This document shows, one piece after another, positions 5,619 through 11,662 of a stretch of DNA of 11,662 nt. Positions within the stretch are counted from its first letter, which is position 1, and each line of letters starts with the position of its first letter. The notes below the pieces were generated by a model. That model saw only the letters and a program-made list of their open reading frames with translations, did not search any database and was not told where the DNA came from. The translations under genes and the position numbers were made by a program. The stretch spans positions 1-11,662 of the forward strand of contig JAEDFS010000055.1 of the NCBI GenBank assembly GCA_016297895.1, written 5' to 3'. Source of the stretch: Marvinbryantia sp. Its GTDB lineage: Bacteria > Bacillota > Clostridia > Lachnospirales > Lachnospiraceae.

Positions 5619-7997
5619 ATGAATGCCAAAGTTTTAAAAACTTTAGAATATCATAAAATTATCAGTCAGCTGACGGAACTGGCAGGTTCCCAGCCCGGAA
5701 AAGAGCTGTGCAGAAACCTTCTCCCCTCTTCCGATCTTGAGGAGATCCGTACTCTGCAGGCGGAGACCACGCTGGCCCTGTCCCGGATCTATCAGAAGGG
5801 AAGTCTGTCATTCTCCGGCGTTACTGATATCCGGGGTTCCCTGAAGCGTCTGGAGATTGGCAGTATCTTAAGCCCGCAGGAGCTTCTTCGCATCTGCGCT
5901 CTCCTGGAGACCTGCAACCGTGTCAAGGCATATTCCCGGAAAGAAAATGATGACAGTGAAAAGGATCTGCTGGATGTGATGTTCGAGGCCCTGTCGCCTC
6001 TCACTCCACTGGCAAATGAGATCCGTCGCTGCATTCCTTCGGAGGAAGAGATCAGTGATGATGCCAGTCCTGCATTAAAAAGCATCCGCAGGTCCATGAA
6101 GCAGATGAATGACAAAGTTCATGCCCAGCTTACCTCCATGGTAAACGGCAGTGCCAGAACTTATCTGCAGGATGCCGTGATCACCATGCGCAACGGGCGT
6201 TACTGCCTTCCTGTCAAAGCGGAATACCGCAGTCAGATCCAGGGTATGATCCACGATCAGTCTTCCACCGGCTCCACCCTGTTTATCGAACCGATGGCCG
6301 TGATTAAGCTGAACAACGAGCTGCGGGAACTGGAATTAAAAGAAGAGAAAGAAATTGAAGTCATCCTGGCCAATTTAAGCGGACAGACGGCAGAATACCT
6401 GGAGCTTCTGGAGGATGACCTTACACTGCTTACAAAGCTTGATTTTATTTTCGCAAGGGCACAGCTGTCCCGTTCCTACAACGGAAGTGAGCCGGATTTT
6501 AATGAGGAAGGCATCATCCATATCAAAAAAGGACGTCATCCTCTTCTGGATAAGAAAAAAGTGGTTCCTATCGATATCCGACTCGGAGAAGATTTTGATC
6601 TGCTGATCATCACCGGACCAAATACCGGAGGAAAAACCGTTTCTTTAAAAACAGTCGGGCTGTTTACTCTGATGGGACAGGCCGGTCTTCATATTCCGGC
6701 TTTTGACCACTCAAAACTTGCTGTATTTGAAGAAGTCTTTGCCGACATCGGTGACGAACAGAGCATCGAGCAGAGCTTAAGTACCTTTTCCTCCCATATG
6801 ACAAATATTGTGGAGATCCTGAAAAAAGCAGATCCCCGGTCACTGGTCTTATTCGATGAACTGGGAGCAGGAACGGATCCCACCGAAGGTGCCGCACTGG
6901 CGATCTCCATTCTGTCCAGCCTGCATCAGCAGGGAATCCGCACCATGGCCACGACCCATTACAGCGAACTGAAGGTCTTTGCTCTGTCCACCCCCGGCGT
7001 GGAAAACGGCTGCTGTGAATTCAATGTGGAGACGCTGCGTCCCACCTATCGTCTGCTGATCGGTATTCCAGGAAAGAGCAATGCATTTGCCATCTCCTCC
7101 AAGCTGGGACTTCCCGACGAGATCATTGAGGAAGCCAAAAATCAGCTGAGTCAGCAGGATGAAGATTTTGAATCCCTGATCAGCGATCTGGAACACAGCC
7201 GGGTCACCATTGAAAAAGAGAGGGAAGAGATCAATCGGTATAAAGCAGAGATCGAAGCCCTGAAAGCCCGTCTGGAGCGGAAACAGGACACCCTGGACAC
7301 CAGCCGGGAACGGATCCTGCGGGAGGCCAACGAACAGGCCCATGCAATCCTGCGGGAAGCTAAGGAATACGCTGATACAACCATTAAAAATTTCAATAAG
7401 TTCGGTAAAGCAGGCATTGACGCCAAAGCTATGGAACAGGAACGGAGCCGTCTCCGGGAGAAAATGTCTTCCGTTGAGAAAAATCTGGTACTGAAAAATG
7501 AAAAGAAACCGTCAAAACAGCTAAAGCCATCCGATCTTCATCTGGGCGACAGTGTCAGAGTGCTGAGTATGAATCTCAAGGGTACGGTCAGCAGTCTGCC
7601 AAATGCAAAAGGAGATCTCTTTGTTCAGATGGGTATTCTCCGGTCTCAGGTCAATATCAAAGATCTGGAGCTTGCTCCGGATGTGGATACAGTCTCCAAA
7701 TATCAGTCCCGAACTCATACCGGCAAGATCCAGATGTCCAAATCTGCCTCTGTCGGCGTGGAGATCAATCTTCTTGGGAAAACCACTGATGAGGCTATCG
7801 CCGAACTGGATAAATATCTGGATGATGCCTACATTTCCCATATCCCCAGCGTCCGTGTGGTACACGGCAAGGGAACCGGTGCTCTGCGCAAAGCGGTACA
7901 CAATTATCTGCGCCGTCAGAAGCATGTGGATTCCTATCGGCTTGGAGAATTTGGCGAAGGAGATGCCGGTGTTACCATTGTCACTTTCAAAAAATAG
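5619..7997 (+). CDS. mutS2: MutS2 family ATPase (MutS2/RqcU)
   Basis: A 792-residue MutS-like ATPase. In B. subtilis the protein binds collided ribosomes and splits them for quality control; older work on other species links it to suppression of recombination. The N-terminal core/lever helices (about 1-310) lack the MutS mismatch-recognition domain. The ATPase follows: Walker A GPNTGGKT (333-340), Walker B VLFDELGAGTDPTEGAA (D413, E414), and TTHYSELK. Next come a long charged coiled coil (about 510-620), a KOW/SH3-like segment (LHLGDSVRVLSMNLKGTVSS), and a C-terminal Smr domain with HGKGTG (749-754). The Smr entry motif is INLLGKTTDEA, lacking the LDLR tetrapeptide of some homologues. The frame is open far upstream, but I set the start at 5619 because GGAGG lies 8 bases before it and the length then fits the family. 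A response regulator follows 26 bases after the stop. Confidence 0.95.
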   Translation: MNAKVLKTLEYHKIISQLTELAGSQPGKELCRNLLPSSDLEEIRTLQAETTLALSRIYQKGSLSFSGVTDIRGSLKRLEIGSILSPQELLRICALLETCNRVKAYSRKENDDSEKDLLDVMFEALSPLTPLANEIRRCIPSEEEISDDASPALKSIRRSMKQMNDKVHAQLTSMVNGSARTYLQDAVITMRNGRYCLPVKAEYRSQIQGMIHDQSSTGSTLFIEPMAVIKLNNELRELELKEEKEIEVILANLSGQTAEYLELLEDDLTLLTKLDFIFARAQLSRSYNGSEPDFNEEGIIHIKKGRHPLLDKKKVVPIDIRLGEDFDLLIITGPNTGGKTVSLKTVGLFTLMGQAGLHIPAFDHSKLAVFEEVFADIGDEQSIEQSLSTFSSHMTNIVEILKKADPRSLVLFDELGAGTDPTEGAALAISILSSLHQQGIRTMATTHYSELKVFALSTPGVENGCCEFNVETLRPTYRLLIGIPGKSNAFAISSKLGLPDEIIEEAKNQLSQQDEDFESLISDLEHSRVTIEKEREEINRYKAEIEALKARLERKQDTLDTSRERILREANEQAHAILREAKEYADTTIKNFNKFGKAGIDAKAMEQERSRLREKMSSVEKNLVLKNEKKPSKQLKPSDLHLGDSVRVLSMNLKGTVSSLPNAKGDLFVQMGILRSQVNIKDLELAPDVDTVSKYQSRTHTGKIQMSKSASVGVEINLLGKTTDEAIAELDKYLDDAYISHIPSVRVVHGKGTGALRKAVHNYLRRQKHVDSYRLGEFGEGDAGVTIVTFKK

Positions 7998-8023
7998 CAC
8001 AGACAAACCCGAGGTGAGTTATC

Positions 8024-8731
8024 ATGACAGCCGGTACAAAAATAATGATCATAGATGATGATGTGGCACAGGTAAAACATACCTCTGCCTATCTGAAAGA
8101 ACGATCCTGTGAAACAAGGGTGTTTCTGGAGGGAGAATCTGCCCTGCGGGAATTTCCCCTCTGGAAACCTGATCTGATCCTTCTGGATCTTGGACTGCCC
8201 GGCATGGATGGCTTTTCCATCTGCCGGCAGATCCGCCTGGTCTCCAATGTCCCCATCATCATTCTTTCTTCCAATACCAATGTCAGGGACAAGGTCCGCA
8301 TTCTGGATCTCGGTGCTGATGACTACCTTACCAAGCCCTGCGATCCGGAGGAACTCTCCGCCAGGATCCGGGCTGTCCTGCGCCGTTTTTCAGTCTCTCC
8401 CATCTCTTCTGTTCCGTCGGACACCAGCTCGCAATGGGTCTCTTATCCGGATCTTACCATCAACCAGACCAGCTATACGGTCCTTTATGACGGAGCGGAA
8501 ATATCCATGCCCCCTAAGGAGCTGGAGCTTCTTTACTGCCTTGCTTCCTCTCCCAACCGGGTATTTACAAGAGAGCAGCTTCTTGACCGGGTCTGGGGTT
8601 ACGATTATGAGGGAGATGCCCGGACCGTGGATGTGCACATGAAACGGATCCGAAAAAAAATAAAAGACCATGAAACATGGTCTTTATCCACCGTGTGGGG
8701 TGTTGGTTATAAATTTGAACTGAAATCATAA
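8024..8731 (+). CDS. OmpR/PhoB-family response regulator, no adjacent kinase
   Basis: A 235-residue two-component regulator. The receiver domain (about 5-118) has acidic residues D11-D12, phospho-acceptor D55 in LILLDLGLPGMDG, switch serine near 82, and K104 in YLTKP. After a serine-rich linker (about 122-137), a winged-helix DNA-binding domain (about 140-233) contains SMPPKELELLYCLASSPNRV, TREQLLDRVWG and ARTVDVHMKRIRKKI. All catalytic positions look intact. The ATG at 8024 has GAGGTGA upstream and lies 26 bases after mutS2, suggesting co-transcription. No sensor kinase is adjacent: the next gene is a minus-strand methyltransferase. Its partner must be elsewhere, or it acts alone. The last 80 bases contain a hairpin and A-run that on the opposite strand form a terminator. 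The regulon is unknown. Confidence 0.92.
   Translation: MTAGTKIMIIDDDVAQVKHTSAYLKERSCETRVFLEGESALREFPLWKPDLILLDLGLPGMDGFSICRQIRLVSNVPIIILSSNTNVRDKVRILDLGADDYLTKPCDPEELSARIRAVLRRFSVSPISSVPSDTSSQWVSYPDLTINQTSYTVLYDGAEISMPPKELELLYCLASSPNRVFTREQLLDRVWGYDYEGDARTVDVHMKRIRKKIKDHETWSLSTVWGVGYKFELKS
8653..8685 (-). terminator. Terminator of the trmL operon, embedded in the response regulator gene
   Basis: On the minus strand, perfect 10-base arms AAAGACCATG / CATGGTCTTT (8685-8663) close a 3-base loop. TA and then eight T residues follow (8660-8653). This is a canonical intrinsic terminator about 60 bases after the trmL stop. It lies wholly within the convergent response regulator's coding sequence, where it encodes part of KKIKDHETWSL. 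On the plus strand no T-run follows the hairpin, so it should act only on leftward transcripts. Confidence 0.8.
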
Positions 8732-8745
8732 ACCGGATGCATCTG

Positions 8746-9246
8746 TCACTTCCATTCATAACGTGTCAGATGTCCCTCCAGCTCCATCTGGGAAAACTGA
8801 TTCTGCCGAAGCGCCTCATATAGCATGATCGCAACCGAATTGCTTAAATTCAGGGATCTGGTATTCTCCATCATGGGAATACGCACGGCTGTCTCCTGAT
8901 ATTCCAGGAGAATTTCTTCCGGGATCCCGGCGCTTTCTTTTCCAAACATCAGATAACAGTCTGACTCGTACTGCACTTCCGTATAGCATTTTTTCGCCTT
9001 TGTGGTCGCCATATAGATCTTTGCCCCCGGATTTTTTTCCAGGAAATCATCAAAATCAAGATATCGGGTCACATCCAGATGCTCCCAGTAATCCATTCCC
9101 GCTCTTTTTATGGATTTTTCATTCAGCCGGAATCCCAGCGGCTCGATCAGATGCAGTCTGGTTCCGGTGGCCACACAGGTACGTCCTATATTTCCTGTAT
9201 TTGCCGGAATCTCCGGCTCAAATAATACAATGTTCAGCTTCGCCAT
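8746..9246 (-). CDS. trmL: tRNA (cytidine(34)-2'-O)-methyltransferase TrmL
   Basis: A SPOUT-class methyltransferase (YibK/CspR group) that 2'-O-methylates the wobble base of certain leucine tRNAs. The 166-residue protein shows the three knot motifs: PANTGNIGRTC (15-25), LMFGKESAGIPEEIL in the middle, and RIPMMENTRSLNLSNSVAI near the end. Length is normal. Its ATG at 9246 abuts the stop codon of the upstream AIR-synthase-like gene (TAGATG), with GGGG about 8 bases before it inside that gene, so translation is probably coupled. It converges on the response regulator with only 14 bases between the stop codons; its likely terminator lies inside that neighbour. Confidence 0.95.
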   Translation of the reverse strand: MAKLNIVLFEPEIPANTGNIGRTCVATGTRLHLIEPLGFRLNEKSIKRAGMDYWEHLDVTRYLDFDDFLEKNPGAKIYMATTKAKKCYTEVQYESDCYLMFGKESAGIPEEILLEYQETAVRIPMMENTRSLNLSNSVAIMLYEALRQNQFSQMELEGHLTRYEWK

Positions 9247-10248
9247 CTATTTTTCCCCATCTCTTATGTTCCATATTTCATCCCTGGCAGGCTTTTCCAG
9301 GAACCGGCATTCTTCCCCGTTTCGCAGGACTTTTTCTCTTTTTTCCGTAGTCCGTCCGATCAGCACTGCAGGGATGCCCTCCTTTGACAGTTCCGTCACC
9401 AGACGCTGCCCGTCAGGCACCGCTGCCAGCAAAGCTCCTCCGGACAACAGACAGTAGGGATTCAGTCCCAGAAGCTCACAGATCTCCACCGTCTCCTGTT
9501 TGAGAGGGATCTTTTTTAATTCTGCTTCCAGTCCCACCTGCTGACTTTCACAGAATTCCCAGAGTGCACCGAATATCCCTCCCTCCGACACATCATGAAG
9601 GGCAGCCGCCTGACACTCCCAGACGATCTGTGCCTCTTTACCAAGATAAAGATTGTTGTCAAAGGTCTGGGCCGTTGCCACCAGATCCAGGGAAAAGCGC
9701 TGTCGCAGCCGTTCTTCCTCTTCTCTTGCAAGAAGAGCCGTCCCTTCCATTCCTGCCCAACCGGTCATCACCAGATCGAGGCCCGGGACAAGAGCTCTCT
9801 CCTGCCGCTCCCGGGCTGTTCCCACTGCGCTGATACCGATGATCGGAGCACTGACTGCCCCTGTGACTGTGGTATGTCCGCCGGACAAAGCAATTCCGAT
9901 CTCTGCACAGCTGCTGTCTGCACTATCCATGATCTCTCTGAGCAGAGACTCCTCTGCCTGCACCGGCAGCGTCACCGACAGGCTGACTGCCATGGGGATT
10001 CCTCCGCCGCACAGCAGATTGTTGGCCGTGTGGCAGATCCCCTGACGCACCAGACCGGCTGTTTTTCCGGGTTCTATCTGTCCGACAACTATACTTACCG
10101 ATGTCACCAGTTCTTTTTTTCCCTCAATATGGAATATGGCACAGTCCCGGCCAACACCGGGTCCCTGCACCATATTTTCCATCTTTGCATGGCATCGTTT
10201 CAAGACAGAACGTTTTAATACATTTTCTGATATCTTTCCTGTACGCAT
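9247..10248 (-). CDS. AIR synthase-related (PurM/HypE-like) protein
   Basis: A 333-residue member of the PurM/HypE/SelD/ThiL ATP-binding superfamily. The N-terminal half carries GVGRDCAIF (31-39), the glycine-rich NLLCGGGIPMAVSL (77-90) and LSGGHTTVTG (121-130). The C-terminal half carries the conserved LHDVSEGGIFGAL (217-229) and NPYCLLSGGALLAAV (263-277). The overall layout is closest to HypE, the hydrogenase cyanide-ligand maturase, but the C-terminal PRIC-type cysteine tail of HypE is missing: the protein ends IWNIRDGEK. No other hyp genes or hydrogenase genes are nearby. A HypE function is therefore not supported, and the substrate is unknown. The ATG at 10248 follows the VanW-family stop within a TAAGGAG stop/ribosome-binding overlap, and the end abuts trmL, so all three genes form an operon. 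Confidence 0.8.
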   Translation of the reverse strand: MRTGKISENVLKRSVLKRCHAKMENMVQGPGVGRDCAIFHIEGKKELVTSVSIVVGQIEPGKTAGLVRQGICHTANNLLCGGGIPMAVSLSVTLPVQAEESLLREIMDSADSSCAEIGIALSGGHTTVTGAVSAPIIGISAVGTARERQERALVPGLDLVMTGWAGMEGTALLAREEEERLRQRFSLDLVATAQTFDNNLYLGKEAQIVWECQAAALHDVSEGGIFGALWEFCESQQVGLEAELKKIPLKQETVEICELLGLNPYCLLSGGALLAAVPDGQRLVTELSKEGIPAVLIGRTTEKREKVLRNGEECRFLEKPARDEIWNIRDGEK

Positions 10249-10256
10249 ATGACTCC

Positions 10257-11662
10257 TTACTGCCAGATCACCACACCGTCAGTGCCGCCGTCCCCCACAT
10301 AGATTTCCCCGTCCGGGGTATCAATATATCCGGAATTGTCCGCAGCTGTGCTTTCCGTCTGAGTGGTCTCACTCTGTGTGGTCTCACTCTGTATGGTCTC
10401 CGACTCAGAAGTACCTCCTGCTGCGATAGCCTGCTGCACTGCCTCAATATTTCCGGAATAGATGGCACTCAGGACCGCATCTGAAGCACCTGCCGTTCCC
10501 ACCTCATAGGTTGCCGGAGCCGACTGATAGGTACTGGAATTCACCTGTTCTACGGTGGTCTCTCCATTATAAGTCACATATTTATACAACACAGCTGTGC
10601 TGCCCGCCATCGGTGCCTGCTTCTGACTGATATAGCCTACCGGCTGTTCCGGAACAGGAATAATCGTAGATATGGTGGGCACTTCGCCCCCTCCTGTAGT
10701 TTCGCTTTCATAAGTTACATACCGATCCGCCGGTCTGGTCTCTTTCCCCCACACCGTAAAGGTCAGTTCTCCCCCGTAAGCATATCCGGAAATAAAGATC
10801 GGTGTATCCAGATTATTGCGGAACACCAGATCCATGTTACCCTCTGCGATAGCCGCATCCATAGATGTGGGAACATAAGACACGCTCATGGTATGGTTGT
10901 GGCGCTCAACGATCTCGATCTCCGCCAGGAGAAGTGCATTATACAGAGTGGTAGATACCTGGCAGATTCCTCCGCCGTACTCCTGAACCACCTGACCGTT
11001 GGAATAGGCTCCGCCCAGCTCATAACCATTTTCGGCCGTAAACGGAACCAGATGATCACAGACAGAGAACGTATCACCCGGCCATACCACATGATCATTG
11101 ATCAGCTCAGCTCCACGCTCCACGTTGGTATTTCTTCCATAAGTGGAACCGTAATACGTGGTGTAGGTTCCCAGCATATCCTGAATTGTCTCCAGATCCT
11201 CCGTATTTCCCTTCGGTTCCTCGATCTCAACGGAGAGTGCCACGTTTGAATCTCCGCCCTGCCACTCACCTGCTACATAATCCTTCAGGATCTGTACAGA
11301 TTCTTCCACATCGATGACCTGTCCGGTCACTCCTTCCACCAGATTGAAGCCGCCGCCCCCATCGGATGAAATAGACGCATCCTGAGCTTCCTTCTCAAAC
11401 TGCATACATTTATCTTCAATAAACTTTCTCACGGCACTGTCATTGGCACTGAATGAGATCGTCAGCTTCTGCGGTTCCCTGGACAGATCCTTTTCTTCCT
11501 TATACCGTTTGATCAGATTCCCGCAATTGCCCATTCCGATTGCCTGGGAAACCAGATTCCGATTAGTCCACTGAAGTCCAAGATCAACCGCCGATGCTTC
11601 CACACTATCCTCTCCTACCTGGACAGTGATGGAAGAGGAAAGCATCTCTGATACCTTCTGGT
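10257..11662 (-). CDS. VanW-family protein with G5-like tail, 5' end beyond the window
   Basis: A cell-envelope protein; 467 codons are visible and the frame is still open at the right edge (QKVSEMLSSS...), so signal peptide and start lie outside. Numbering from the internal M at 11645, residues about 10-140 look like the YoaR-type domain that precedes VanW domains (SASAVDLGLQW-like start, SVEIEEPKG end). Residues about 155-300 are the VanW domain, with RNTNVERGAELINDHVVWPG, the glycine-rich EYGGGICQVSTTLYNALL, and VERHNHTMSVSYVP. Residues about 303-385 resemble a G5 domain. A low-complexity Ser/Thr/Glu/Gln tail with SETTQ repeats (about 412-433) follows, then YIDTPDGEIYVGDGG. VanW proteins often accompany glycopeptide-resistance genes, but this chromosomal multi-domain type is common in Clostridia without them. 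It heads, or is early in, the operon with the AIR-synthase-like gene and trmL. Confidence 0.88.
   Translation of the reverse strand, partial: QKVSEMLSSSITVQVGEDSVEASAVDLGLQWTNRNLVSQAIGMGNCGNLIKRYKEEKDLSREPQKLTISFSANDSAVRKFIEDKCMQFEKEAQDASISSDGGGGFNLVEGVTGQVIDVEESVQILKDYVAGEWQGGDSNVALSVEIEEPKGNTEDLETIQDMLGTYTTYYGSTYGRNTNVERGAELINDHVVWPGDTFSVCDHLVPFTAENGYELGGAYSNGQVVQEYGGGICQVSTTLYNALLLAEIEIVERHNHTMSVSYVPTSMDAAIAEGNMDLVFRNNLDTPIFISGYAYGGELTFTVWGKETRPADRYVTYESETTGGGEVPTISTIIPVPEQPVGYISQKQAPMAGSTAVLYKYVTYNGETTVEQVNSSTYQSAPATYEVGTAGASDAVLSAIYSGNIEAVQQAIAAGGTSESETIQSETTQSETTQTESTAADNSGYIDTPDGEIYVGDGGTDGVVIWQ
10363..10407 (-). repeat. 15-base tandem repeat coding SETTQ
   Basis: Two identical 15-base units (10363-10377, 10378-10392) and a third diverged one (10393-10407) encode Ser-Glu-Thr-Thr-Gln-like pentapeptides in the C-terminal linker of the VanW-family protein. 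Such repeats change copy number easily by slippage. Confidence 0.75.

Noticed and set aside
6849..7343. A 164-codon minus-strand frame within mutS2.
   Set aside because: It is a shadow of the mutS2 ATPase and coiled-coil region with no independent support.
9595..10218. A 207-codon plus-strand frame opposite the AIR-synthase-like gene.
   Set aside because: The minus-strand protein carries clear PurM-family motifs and perfect operon spacing; the plus frame is a shadow.
10257..11662. The VanW protein as a sign of a glycopeptide-resistance cluster.
   Set aside because: No vanA/vanB-type ligase, vanH, vanX or vanS/R genes are visible. The YoaR-VanW-G5 layout is a common chromosomal envelope protein in Clostridia.

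Overview
The window looks like chromosome of a Gram-positive anaerobe of the Clostridia, most likely Lachnospiraceae. The reasons are mid-range base composition, strong GGAGG-type ribosome binding sites, and a gene set typical of that group: an RlmD/RumA-type methyltransferase, a YtrA-type GntR regulator with an ABC-2 transporter, YhaM, MutS2, TrmL and a VanW-family protein. The genus is inferred from protein style only and was not searched.

Layout from left to right. Positions 1-1069 are a decayed accessory patch. It holds a possible gene start at the left edge, an operator-like dyad, and a terminator-like hairpin. Next comes the C-terminal remnant of a large serine recombinase (184-768, minus), broken by an in-frame TAA. 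An orphan plus-strand terminator and a cluster of TGTTCAC...TTTAACG direct repeats follow; the last, degenerate copy runs into the 3' end of the next gene. Positions 1070-2461 (minus) encode the rRNA uracil methyltransferase rlmD. Positions 2579-4376 (minus) form a compact, translationally coupled three-gene operon: GntR/YtrA regulator, ABC ATPase, ABC permease. It has a consensus promoter, a perfect palindromic operator over the -10 box, and a terminator.

Positions 4500-5450 (minus, yhaM) and 5619-7997 (plus, mutS2) are divergent and share a promoter region with nested palindromes. mutS2 is followed closely by an OmpR-type response regulator without a partner kinase (8024-8731). Converging on it from the right is a minus-strand operon: VanW-family protein (5' end outside the window), an AIR-synthase/HypE-like protein, and trmL. 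The intrinsic terminator of this operon appears to lie inside the 3' coding end of the response regulator.

Most of the window is ordinary housekeeping sequence, and I see no clear new multi-gene system. The points most worth checking are the decayed integrase and repeat cluster beside the rlmD 3' end, a known ICE target in streptococci, and the terminator embedded in a convergent coding sequence. The regulatory architecture of the ytrA-type operon and of the yhaM/mutS2 divergent region also deserves a look.
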